From the NCBI GenBank assembly GCA_024195585.1, contig SWBL01000088.1, positions 62,001 through 126,000 on the forward strand: DNA of 64,000 nucleotides, given 5' to 3'. The translations under genes and the position numbers were made by a program. Below the pieces are notes generated by a model. It saw only the letters and a list, made by a program, of their open reading frames with translations, had not been told where the DNA came from and searched no databases. Shown here piece by piece: positions 55,501 to 64,000 of this stretch. Numbering within the stretch: the stretch's first letter is position 1; the number at the start of each line of letters is the position of its first letter. This DNA comes from Aureobasidium sp. EXF-3400. Its lineage: Eukaryota > Ascomycota > Dothideomycetes > Dothideales > Saccotheciaceae.

Positions 55501-55601
55501 GGAGGAAGGGTCTGGCTGAGGATGTCACCATCAGCAAGTTCCTCGAGCCTGAATTGTTTAGGAGTTTGAAGGAGAGTGGCATTTTGGATCAACCAGCGTA
55601 G
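52527..55601 (+). CDS. SNU114: U5 snRNP GTPase Snu114 (EFTUD2/Cwf10 type)
   Basis: EF-2-like GTPase of the spliceosome that works with Prp8 and Brr2. Three exons, 52527-52546, 52601-52740 and 52795-55601, with two 54-base introns; 988 residues. The N-terminus reads MDDLYDEFGNFIGEPEDSD across the first splice and ...QQLMEVDDEGPSNAVVLHED across the second, typical of the acidic Snu114 N-terminal region. The second intron is a multiple of three and has no stop, so retention would insert 18 residues. GTPase motifs: AGHLHHGKTAFMD (P-loop), RERGVSIKTGPMS (switch I), DTPGHVNF (G3) and VINKMDRL (G4). Domains II-V continue to the end ([35 protein letters not shown]). Distinguished from EF-2 by the N-terminus and lack of the diphthamide loop. 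Confidence 0.95.
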
Positions 55602-55853
55602 ACGAAGAAGGGACTGTAGATTATAGGAAAATGATCATTACACGTTTCAACTTGCGCCAGTGCGAGTGAGTCTTTACTTTTTCTTCGGTGTCGAGTGATG
55701 AGGCATGTGCGAACAACAGGAAGACGCATGTGCAAATGGACGAAGCAAATGGAGAAGGGGCAGTGCGGCACTTCCTTCCTTATCCCCTCCAACTCCCCAC
55801 TTCCCAACTGCACCTTTATATTCTAAAAAGTCTGCCGCCACCACATCATTCCA

Positions 55854-56003
55854 GCCTCTTTAGTGCAGTGGTTTAGCACGTTCCACATCTGATGTCTTGC
55901 AAACACAAGCAGATTATGGCTTAGAAGGTATACTCGGCGAAAGCGTGGGCGAATGCTCTTTGTCTGAATTGGAAAGACGTGAGTTCGATTCTCACAGGGG
56001 GCG
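55854..56003 (+). tRNA. Intron-containing tRNA-like gene, isoacceptor uncertain
   Basis: A tRNA fold can be drawn: acceptor GCCTCTT (55854-55860) with AGGGGGC (55996-56002); D arm GTGC/GCAC (55863-55866/55876-55879) with loop AGTGGTTTA (A box); anticodon stem TTCCA (55881-55885) with TGGAA (55970-55974); T arm GTGAG-TTCGATT-CTCAC (B box, 55979-55995); discriminator G. A Pol III terminator TTTTT is at 56013-56017. Between the halves is an intron of about 77 bases (55892-55968); cagat in it can pair with atctg of the anticodon loop, as tRNA introns do. Counting canonically gives anticodon TCT (Arg) with G37, and G73 suits Arg-TCT, but position 33 is A instead of the near-invariant T. A pseudogene or a different fold is possible. 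Confidence 0.65.
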
Positions 56004-56012
56004 ATGACTTTC

Positions 56013-56017
56013 TTTTT
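56013..56017 (+). terminator. Pol III T-run terminator
   Basis: TTTTT ten bases after the end of the tRNA acceptor stem; supports transcription of the tRNA-like gene by RNA polymerase III. Confidence 0.6.
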
Positions 56018-56127
56018 GCTGTTTGGGAGGGCGGTGACGGGTATGGTAGTGATATCACATCGGTAAGTACATCGAGGTGCTTGACATGACAATTTCAATG
56101 GCAATGTCATATCCGCATCCATCTGCA

Positions 56128-57487
56128 TCATCTCTTTCCCCTATCCTCGTCCTTCAACTCGCCCTTGGGCGTCCTAATAACCGCACCTTTGAACGCACTT
56201 CCACCCATCTCTACATCCTCCTCATCCTTCGTCTCCATAGGATCTTTACACAAAATCACCAACAAAGCATCCACCGTATCCCTCACTCTGTCCGCAAACT
56301 CCTTGTTCACACTAAAATCTCGGTTCGAGATCGACGCTCGAAAAGCAAAACAAGTAGATTTGTACACATGGTGGTAGAGAAGTTTGTACTCTTCATCTCT
56401 TGCTTCTTCGTTTGCGTCCAGTGGCTCTGGCACAGAAGTGGAAGTAGAGGCACGTTTCTTGCGTTTGGAAGCTGTGAAACCCCAGACGCGAAGACCGGCC
56501 AACACGACTTTGGATACCATTTCTTTGTTTTTCTGTTGCAGAAGTTCTGCTGTCGAGGATGGCGGTGGTGCAGGTGTAGCTTGAGAAAGTCCAGATGCTA
56601 CTCGTCGTTGTTCTGGAAGCGTGGGATCGCGACGTAGACTGGCGATACTGGGGCTTCGGCTTTTTGGCCTGGTGAGTAGGGGTACAGAACCTCTGCTTGC
56701 TTCGGATTTGAGACGTGGTAGGGTAGGTAGCAAGGAAGGACTGTTTTGAGCGGAAGCTGCAGCTGCGGATATTGAGGCGCCTGAGTGTCGTTTTCTGCGA
56801 TCGGAGGCGGCGGAGAAGGTAGAGTCGAGGGCGGTCTTGCGTCTTTGACGTAGGGTTGGTTCGTCCCACGGACGGGGGTTGAAGCGGCCATGTGATGTGC
56901 TCTGGTCTGAAGCACCCAAAACTGGTGATGCGGGTGGTGTGATATCCGTATCGTTGAAGAGCAGCAGATCAGAGGATAGAGGTAGAGCATAGAGTCCGAG
57001 TTCAGGCGTTGACGAGGAGGCGTCATTGCGTGATGTGGTTTCAAGGTCTTGTTGAATGTGCTTCCTGGCAGCGTAGAGGAGTATTTCTGTTATCCGCGGC
57101 TGGAGTGTCTTGCTAGGGTCTGCGACTTTTACTGAAGCCAGTATGCCTAGAGGCGACTCGAGACTAGCACTCTGCCACCATTCTGGTCCTTGGTCTTGTG
57201 CATGGTTGCTGCTTAGAAGAAGGCTGCTAAACCATGTCTCAGTCTCCGGGTCTGTAGTCCATACGTCCAGTCGACTTCCACATATCAGGTGTAATGGTAT
57301 CCGCGATGTATCGACATGAGAGAGAAATTGTAGAGTGCAGTCGGTTGGTAATCCGTGTTTCGCTGAAGGAGCGCTTATTCGTATGTCTGCACCCTAGTGA
57401 GCAGATTATCTCGAAATTCTATTTGACACTCCTACCTCGTATCTCATTAGTATCATCAAGTCGTAAATTGCCGTCCCAGACGTCCAT
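56128..57487 (-). CDS. SLD7: Sld7-like DNA replication initiation factor
   Basis: Two exons, 57436-57487 and 56128-57386, with a 49-base intron (CGAG^GTAGGA to GTGCAG^ACATAC); 436 residues. Sld7 partners Sld3 at origins and promotes Cdc45 loading. The N-terminal 190 residues (MDVWDGNLRLDDTNEIRDIR, LHLICGSRLDVWTT, SPLGILASVKVADP) look like a folded domain, then a Ser-rich linker. The C-terminal domain reads LLQQKNKEMVSKVVLAGLRV, WGFTASKRKKRAS, DEEYKLLYHHVYKSTCFAFR and FADRVRDTVDALLVILC, the pattern of the Sld7 C-terminal family. The tail is acidic (KDEEDVEMGG). The N-terminal exons are less certain than the C-terminal domain, but frame and splice signals agree. Confidence 0.82.
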
Positions 57488-57771
57488 TGTTGGTGCAAAT
57501 GAGTCTGACTCTGGTCATCAATGTTTTTGGGCTGACGTGACCGAAAACGCGTCACTCCAATCTTGTCCCAAATAGGAAATTGCTACCAGATATATTTCGG
57601 CAAGCGCTCCATGGCGTTTTTGAGAGACGTTTTTATCTGCGATACAAGCTCAGGTGTAGGTAGTTAGAGTAAAGAAAGTAAATAATCGTTGGGTATGTAC
57701 GTCGCTGACTCCATATCTACAAACAACACAAAGAACGCCCACCATGCAAATGCTCCCTTGTTCTTTCCATG
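57488..57771. other. Short intergenic region
   Basis: 284 bases between SLD7 (upstream end) and the stop codon of the RBR ligase gene; nothing recognised. Confidence 0.5.
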
Positions 57772-59598
57772 TCATTGCCTTACGGGAATAACCCACCGTT
57801 CGTCTTGATCATCCTCCAACTCATCAGAGTCCCATCCATCCTCTTCGTCGCGCACAGCTAGTTCGACGAAACGTCTGAATGCTGCCGCCGCTGCTGCATC
57901 CATCTGTTGCTGGTTCGGGGGAACCTCGTGCTGTTGGACTGCAGGTGCTGCTCTCCTACCATCTAGAGCAGCCACTCTTCCACCTCGTGGCCGTCTTCTA
58001 CCACCTCGATGTGCTGGCTGCTGTGCGGCCTCTTCTGCAACAACAGCTCGAGCATTATTAACCTGAGCAGGCTGGGCGGCAGCTGCGACGTTGTCTTGAG
58101 CATCAAGCTGTTCTGCAAGCTCTCTTGCTGCAGCCTCGTCTTCCTGTCGTTGCAGCGCTTCGGCTTCCTCTCTGTCTGCAGCTTGAGCTACTGCCAGAGC
58201 CTCTTGCTCCCAGCGCCTGGCACCAACAAAAGCGCCCTCTTGACCCTCATCACCCTCCTCCAGTTCCCACAGCTTCTGGTAACACTCTGTGCCTGCTTTA
58301 TTGAAGTGCATGTACGGGTTATCGGGGCACAGCCATGCACCGCACAGATAACAAAAGTGAGTGGCACACTGGACGCAGCGCATGTGATTGCAACCCATGG
58401 TCTTTTGTGTAGGACTGCTGCAAGTAGGACATGGCGAAGTGTGCGTCCGAATGTAGTCGTAACTGGCCTTCTCTTCCTCTGACAGCTCCGAAGGGTTGCG
58501 AGGCCAACAACGAGCAAAGTCACCGTGCCAACCTGCATAACAGGTCTTGCAGAAGGCAAAGGTGCACTTGCTGCAAATAGCCAGTCGATCAGAGGGTGAG
58601 TGGCCCTTTTTCGCCGTCTCCGGATCCTCCTCGTCCTCGCTTGACGACTCTGGATACGATGCAAGATCTTGAGGAATAGGTGGATATTTTTCACTGCGAG
58701 CAGGACCCTGGCACCAGGTACGTGGGCAGTAGACAGTTGACTTGTCGGCTTCCTGCTTCTTTTTGCGCTTCATGTCCACATAGCGACGGATCATGGACTC
58801 TTCGAGATGTATTGCTTGCAGCTCTTTCGGGTGTAGTGTCTTTTCCTTTCGCCTCTTCTTCTTCTGACCAGCGGGCGCATCCTTACCACATGTAGGATCC
58901 AGACACTGGACTCTCCCCACATCGCCCTCGGTGATGCAGTTGTTGTAGAAGTCTTGCAAGCAAGTTTGACAAAAGACGTGACCACAGCGGCGCATGCGAT
59001 AACAAGAAGAGCCCTTCTTGGGTTCGAGACAGATGCCGCAGTCGAAGGTGCCAGCGTCGAAGACGGCCTTCTTAGTGCTGGCATCGTAGTCAAGTAAAGC
59101 GTGCTTCAAGGAAGACGGCAGGTCAAGGCCGGTGTGTTCCAAGTCGAAGGCTTGCTCAGCTTGTTGTTGCAGAAAGTCGATGTAGGAGAAGAGGATCTGG
59201 CAGCGACCGTACTCGTCCCACAGCTTCTCGCATTCACGCTCCAACTCTTGCAATTTGTCGATGGGCAGCCATTGTGGCGCGGTGGAGAGAGTGATGTTTG
59301 GCGGCTTGTCGGCAGGGTAAGTCTCGGGAAGTGAGAGCTTCAGTTTGAGAGGCGGCAGGTGCTCGACCAGATGTGTCCCATCGAGATGGTTCGAGAGCGA
59401 CAGAGACTTGAGGTGGCCATCGTCCGAGTCCGGTGGAGAGGGTGGTGGCGCTGATGAGAAGCGCAAAGTGAGAGGATTCGAAGGGTGGACTGGGAGGTGT
59501 AGCGAGGCAGCGAAGGGATCGTTTGGGTCGAGGAGAAGCTCGGGGTAAATGGCCGAGATGGTCGACAATTCTTCCTCTCTTTCGTCTTCGGTGTCCAT
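57772..59598 (-). CDS. ITT1: RWD-RBR E3 ubiquitin ligase (Itt1/RNF14 type)
   Basis: Single exon, 608 residues from the ATG at 59596-59598 (MDTEDEREEELSTISAIYPE, the normal start of an RWD domain). The frame stays open for 87 codons upstream but without ATG. Order: RWD (about 1-140, with LKLSLPETYPADKPPNITL), RING1 (CGICLEPKKGSSCYRMRRCG, HVFCQTCLQDFY), IBR with Cys clusters (YCPRTWCQGP, LAICSKCTFAFCKTCYAGWH) and RING2 (CPTCSSPTQKTMGCNHMRC, VQCATHFCYLCGAWL). The catalytic Cys of RBR ligases should be the one in the GCNHM segment. Ala/Glu/Gln-rich coiled tail and an acidic C-terminus (DSDELEDDQDE). In yeast Itt1 affects translation termination; in animals RNF14 acts on stalled ribosomes. Confidence 0.9.
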   Translation of the reverse strand: MDTEDEREEELSTISAIYPELLLDPNDPFAASLHLPVHPSNPLTLRFSSAPPPSPPDSDDGHLKSLSLSNHLDGTHLVEHLPPLKLKLSLPETYPADKPPNITLSTAPQWLPIDKLQELERECEKLWDEYGRCQILFSYIDFLQQQAEQAFDLEHTGLDLPSSLKHALLDYDASTKKAVFDAGTFDCGICLEPKKGSSCYRMRRCGHVFCQTCLQDFYNNCITEGDVGRVQCLDPTCGKDAPAGQKKKRRKEKTLHPKELQAIHLEESMIRRYVDMKRKKKQEADKSTVYCPRTWCQGPARSEKYPPIPQDLASYPESSSEDEEDPETAKKGHSPSDRLAICSKCTFAFCKTCYAGWHGDFARCWPRNPSELSEEEKASYDYIRTHTSPCPTCSSPTQKTMGCNHMRCVQCATHFCYLCGAWLCPDNPYMHFNKAGTECYQKLWELEEGDEGQEGAFVGARRWEQEALAVAQAADREEAEALQRQEDEAAARELAEQLDAQDNVAAAAQPAQVNNARAVVAEEAAQQPAHRGGRRRPRGGRVAALDGRRAAPAVQQHEVPPNQQQMDAAAAAAFRRFVELAVRDEEDGWDSDELEDDQDERWVIPVRQ

Positions 59599-60886
59599 GG
59601 CGCCCGAATCCGAGTGATTCGTAAGTGGCTGGATGCTATGAGCAAGGCATAAGTGCAAAACCGCCGACGAAAGGCTATATACAGGCGAGAGTGATAGTGA
59701 CTTGTCGATGGAGGAAGACTGGTGTTGCAGACGAAGTAATAATGTCAGGTGGCGCGAATGCTTGTTGGCCGCGATGGCGGTGTCTTGGTTTCGCCTCGGT
59801 GACGCCCGGCAGAATCTCACCGCCCCATCACACTCCGGGCCGAAGAAGCCTCTTATCACCGGCCTCCCGAAAGCCTGCCGAAGCCGTGTCTTTCTGTCTC
59901 TGACCTCTTTGCGTCTACTCAGACTACAACCAAAGTCTTGTCTCGCACTTTAAAGGCGTCTTGCGCATCACGACAGATACCTCTGAAGGAAGTCGGCATG
60001 GATGATCTTTCGTTGGCGCTGTCTGCACAAAGCAGCTATTCCTCTGTCTTATAGTCCTAATGATCTTATCGCCTACCTATGCCTATGCCTATGCCTTTTT
60101 GACTATGATACTACAGGCTCTATGTATGATATGGAGCGTCGCGAGACAAAGGTCGACCTTGTGTTTGCTGGTCAAAGCCAGTATCGTAGGCACTTCTACC
60201 CTTGTACACCCTGCTTGCAATTGGACTGGGTGCTGGACACTTCAATTGACAAATGCTTCCGACTCCAAGACCTGGTCATCAACGAAGATCTGGTTAACTC
60301 GGCGGCAACAGCGTAGAATTCAGAGAAGCGAGCAGAAGCCTCGATAGATCTCCATACCGACGATCACATGCACATATGCATGGGGAAGAATTTTTCTCAT
60401 CCTTCAGATCAACCACGCCTTACTGCTGTCCAGACTCTTTGCACTTTTAGGAATGGATTGGCGTAATCCACCAATAAAAGAGTAATAACATGACTTCTTC
60501 CGCGCCCATGGGGCCCGACATCGCGTTTTCAGACGCGCGCAAGAGCCAAGAACTCCACAGTGCCCGCATTTTTCTCGAGTTATGCCCATCACGTGTAGCT
60601 CTTTCGGAAATCCAATGCAACCTACGGCCACACACGGCCGGAACATTCAATGTGCTCCGGGTATAAAGAAGACTCATCTAGTCTGTCCAGCTTGCAATTG
60701 TTCCTCGTCTTGTTGCTGTGTTCTCTGTCCCTCGTTGCTCCGACCTTCCCCCACTAAGAGGTCCTCGTAAACTTTCCAAAGCCTTCCTTATCGTTATCGG
60801 ACCCTCTCACCACTTACTCGCCCGCCGTGCATCGGAACCAATCACGTCGTTGATTTTTATTTTTCCTCACTCTTCCTCTCTTCACA
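59599..60886. other. Intergenic/promoter region upstream of adenylosuccinate lyase
   Basis: 1.29 kb between divergent genes. A small tandem (cctatg three times at about 60075-60092) is present. Open frames here are short and without motifs. The last 150 bases before the lyase start are C/T-rich. Confidence 0.45.
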
Positions 60887-62744
60887 ATGTCCAGCTTCAG
60901 CGTCCCAACTCTAGCATCACAATACAAGATGGCTTCAGATCACGCATCGCCCTATGACACTTTCAGACATCCTCTGGAGCTGCGCTATGCAAGTGCGTAA
61001 AATCTTTACCCCGCCAAGCACGATTGAATCATCAATCATGTCCTTCATGTGGCCAATTGAACGCGCCAGCAAGCATGATCATGGTATACTGATTCAATGG
61101 TCGCACTACAGGCAAGGAGATGAAGCACCTCTTCTCTCCCCGCATGCGCGTCAGCACCTGGAGACAGCTATGGATCTGGCTTGCCGAGTCCCAGAAGGAG
61201 CTTGGTCTTTCCATCTCCGATGAGGCCATCAACCAGATGAAGGTCAACCAGATTGTCCAGGATGATGAGTTCAAGATTGCCGCAAAGGAGGAGGAGAGAA
61301 GAAGGTCAGTACTTTCGTTTTCTGTGACTATCAAAATCTGGCATTCGTGACGTATTTTGTACTGCATGCGTGGAATCCACGAATCTTCGTCTTCCAGGAC
61401 AAATCTCTTGGTTATGAACCGTTCTGCGACACATGCTCTTTTCAATCCATTGCGAAGTCCAAAGTCCTGACTTTCTTCTCAGACACGATGTCATGGCTTG
61501 GGTCCACACATACGGTCTCTGCGCTCCTGCCGCCGCCGGCATCATTCACTGGGGTGCCACTTCATGTTACGTTACAGACAACGCTGATCTCGTCCTGATG
61601 CGTGACGGTCTTGACATGCTTCTCAAGAAGATGGCCACTGCCATTGATAAGCTCTCCGCTTTCGCCGTGCAGTGGAAGGACCAGCCCTGCCTTGGTTTCA
61701 CTCACCTTCAGCCCGCCCAACTTACCACCGTCGGAAAGAGAGCATGTGTCTGGATCCAGGATTTGTTGATGGATCTTAGAGCCATGCAGCGTGTTCGTGA
61801 TGAGCTCTGCTTCCGCGGTGTCAAGGGTACCACTGGTACTCAGGCATCTTTCCTCCAGATCTTCGACGGTGACCACGCCAAGGTTGAGAAGCTTGACGAG
61901 CTTGTTACCGAGAAGGCCGGCTTTGCTGGCTGCTACCCCATTGCCACTCAGACCTACTCCCGTAAGGTCGATCTTGAGGTTGGCAGCGCTGTCTGCAACT
62001 TTGGTGCCACTTGCCAGCGTATCTCTACCGATATCAGACATCTTGCCTCCTGGAAGGAGATTGAGGAGCCTTTCGAGAAGGACCAGATCGGTTCTTCCGC
62101 CATGGCCTACAAGCGTAACCCCATGAGATCCGAGCGTTTGACCTCTCTGGGTCGTCGTCTTGCGAACCTCCACGCCGACTTCATCTCTACTTACGCCTCG
62201 CAATGGATGGAGCGTACCCTCGATGACTCTGCCATCCGCCGTATTGACATCCCCGAGATGTACTTGTGCGCTGATGCTCTGCTCATCCTCATGAACAACA
62301 TCTTCAGCGGTCTTGTCGTCTACCCCAAGCGCATTGAGCACCGTATCCTTGAGGAGCTTCCCTTCATGGCCACGTAAGTATTCTCTCCTGCTGATAATCC
62401 AGTCCAACGCTGATCGTAATAGTGAAAACATCATCATGGCTCTCGTCAAGAAGGGCGTCTCGCGCCAGGATGCCCACGAGGAAATTCGTGTTCTTTCTCA
62501 CCAAGCCTCAGCCTCCGTCAAGCTCGAGGGCAAGCACAACGACCTCATCGAGCGTATTCGTGCCACACCATTCTTCGAGCCCATTATGGGAGAGCTCGAC
62601 TCTCTGCTCGACCCCTCTACCTTCATTGGTCGTGCTCCTCAACAGGTCGAGAAGTTCTGCGGTCCCGAGGGTGACGTCGAGAAGGCCCTCGCCAAGTACC
62701 GTGCTGAGGGTATCGAGGAGAAGGTCGGTGACATTATCCTTTAG
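60887..62744 (+). CDS. ADE13: Adenylosuccinate lyase
   Basis: Cleaves SAICAR and adenylosuccinate in purine synthesis. Four exons, 60887-60992, 61112-61304, 61483-62373 and 62423-62744, with introns of 119, 178 and 49 bases; 1512 bases joined, 503 residues. The first two introns are longer than the local average. The protein starts [20 protein letters not shown]; the second Met (60929) would give 489 residues, nearer the usual length, so both starts are possible. Landmarks: [14 protein letters not shown] across splice 1, [14 protein letters not shown] across splice 2, [34 protein letters not shown], the fumarate-lyase signature [14 protein letters not shown] (catalytic Ser loop) and [20 protein letters not shown] across splice 3. 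Confidence 0.95.
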
Positions 62745-63436
62745 ATGTGTCTCTTCCTTTATGATGAGAATTGTTTTCACTTGCTATGAGACGTTGAAAT
62801 GATTTGGGAGGTTTACAAAAAAGTCACGGTAGATATTAAAGTAAAAAGTCACCCATGTACCTAATTATGAACATTTTGCACTCTTCATCCATCTCCCTGA
62901 TTATTTCATTTCTCTTCTTGAAGAACAATTGGCGTCGCGCTAAGACGCGTGACGAAGCTTGGCGTGTCGAAGTCTTGAGGCTGCGACAACCAACTTCCGA
63001 CCACACCAAACCATCTCCAATCTCATCATCATCATCATCATCATCACCACCGCAATCGTTCCTCATCTTCTATACGGCACTGGCGACTTGTACACCACTC
63101 CTGAGTGATCTTCCGCACCTGTAAGCCAGGGTTGAAGGGTGTTACAGGCCGTTGGGCTGTCTTGCTTGTCGATTCTTGTTCTCTTTCGTCTGCACTGGCA
63201 ACCCGCTCACCAACTATACTTCAGCTCACGCTAGAAGGGTGAAGCAGGGAGCTGGGTGGTTACGGAGGGACCTGAGTCTTCGAGACTAAAGCTGTTCGAA
63301 TCAATAGGCAACATCGAGTCAGGGCTGCTCGAGACACCTCATCGAAGCCCGGGTGGGAGGGATCTCACTTTGCTGAGGGCCTCGTTGGTATTGAACCCCT
63401 TGTAGATCGCACTGATTACTGCAGGAGAAATCAAAC
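62745..63436. other. Intergenic region with a trinucleotide repeat
   Basis: 692 bases with a (tca)n run near 63023-63046 and no recognisable gene. Confidence 0.5.
63023..63046. repeat. Trinucleotide microsatellite (TCA)n
   Basis: About eight tandem copies of tca, followed by ccaccg. A simple sequence repeat in an intergenic region. Confidence 0.85.
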
Positions 63437-64000
63437 ATGCCCAAAGGGAAACGATCCGCTCGTGCCTCATGGCTCTTTCGCAACAAGCCAGCTGTAGCCT
63501 CTGCCAATACCACGTTTGGTCGCTTCAATGTCTCAATTCATCACGATGAAGCGAAAGCTGAAGGCTCCATCGTAATACAACATGCCGTCCATGTCGAAGG
63601 CTTCCCCTCCGAACAGACCCTTGACCTTGTCCTGCGTCCCGAAAGCATCATCGCTTGTGAACTGTTTCTTGACAACCAGAACCAAAGACTGCCTCCGGAA
63701 GTGCTGAATCTGATACCGACCAATCGTAATGACATATGGAGTCTATCGTTGACGCTGCATACTCCTGGCACTGTCATCTGCCCTACAGCGCCCCTACCCT
63801 TGTCGTTCACATCGACCAGCTTTGGACAGCAGTTCGCTGCCTTTTCTCACCTGTGTCAGACAACATACCTTCAAATATACCTTGGTAAGGATCAACTCCA
63901 GCCTGAACATCGCATGCGCCTCGAGCGTTTCGCTTCTGCCGTCGCTCTCCGTACACTCCGAGCCAATGCTATCGACCTTCGAAGCCTGGGTGGCGGTGGT
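63437..64000 (+). CDS. Partial gene running off the right edge, unidentified
   Basis: The frame is open from ATG at 63437 (tcaaacATGc) to the last base, at least 188 codons, with no stop. It begins MPKGKRSARASWLFRNKPAV and continues through VEGFPSEQTLDLVLRPESII, LTLHTPGTVICPTAPLPLSF and RLERFASAVALRTLRANAID. The first residues are basic; the rest looks like a folded beta-rich domain, then helices. I do not recognise the family, and the missing C-terminus prevents assignment. Confidence 0.65.
   Translation, partial: MPKGKRSARASWLFRNKPAVASANTTFGRFNVSIHHDEAKAEGSIVIQHAVHVEGFPSEQTLDLVLRPESIIACELFLDNQNQRLPPEVLNLIPTNRNDIWSLSLTLHTPGTVICPTAPLPLSFTSTSFGQQFAAFSHLCQTTYLQIYLGKDQLQPEHRMRLERFASAVALRTLRANAIDLRSLGGGG

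Noticed and set aside
59599..59859. 87-codon upstream extension of the RBR ligase
   Set aside because: The frame is open but begins without ATG, and the RWD domain starts naturally at the ATG at 59598.
61562..62449. 295-codon minus-strand frame
   Set aside because: Antisense of adenylosuccinate lyase, which has full family motifs and splice signals on the plus strand.

Overview
The window looks like nuclear chromosome from a filamentous ascomycete (Pezizomycotina; Dothideomycetes is my best guess, from gene content only). The evidence is short spliceosomal introns of about 49-64 bases, compact and often divergently paired genes, fungal-only families (Byr4, Sld7, DUF3659/LEA-like, CE5 esterase, Acl4-like) and a tRNA gene with Pol III signals. 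I built gene models by eye from GT-AG junctions and reading frame; exon coordinates are in each entry.

Left third (1-28 kb): a Tra2-like SR protein, an unknown nuclear protein, Byr4-type cytokinesis regulator, XRCC4-like end-joining protein, a four-TM membrane protein, an aldo-keto reductase, a 1323-residue protein with a methyltransferase-like C-terminus, a cytochrome b561 protein with a long tail, an Acl4-like TPR protein, a patatin-like lipase and the FAN1 nuclease. Most are head-to-head pairs sharing 0.26-0.7 kb promoters, or tail-to-tail pairs.

Middle (28-42 kb): one very large DUF3659 repeat protein (about 2057 residues), then roughly 6.4 kb with few genes. A secreted cutinase/acetylxylan esterase stands alone there, among decayed repeats. 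The most unusual structure is at 39.55-41.86 kb: 200-base direct repeats enclose 50-base inverted repeats, which enclose a broken Cys-rich reading frame split by a 115-base palindrome whose central hairpin loop carries TAATATTA. Related fragments occur at 36.1 kb and, as a protein-level relic ending at the same stop codon, at 4.0 kb. This looks like a small, low-copy, decayed mobile or multicopy family that I do not recognise.

Right third (42-64 kb): housekeeping genes. Alanyl-tRNA synthetase (six exons, one GC-AG intron, probable dual mitochondrial/cytosolic starts), an unknown conserved small protein, GH16 glucanase, a CDC25-like rhodanese phosphatase/arsenate reductase, acetyl-CoA acetyltransferase (ERG10), the spliceosomal GTPase Snu114, an intron-containing tRNA-like gene, Sld7, an RWD-RBR ubiquitin ligase (Itt1/RNF14 type), adenylosuccinate lyase, and the start of an unidentified gene running off the right edge. 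These do not form one pathway; RNA processing, genome maintenance, translation and cell-wall or secreted enzymes are interleaved as is usual in fungi.
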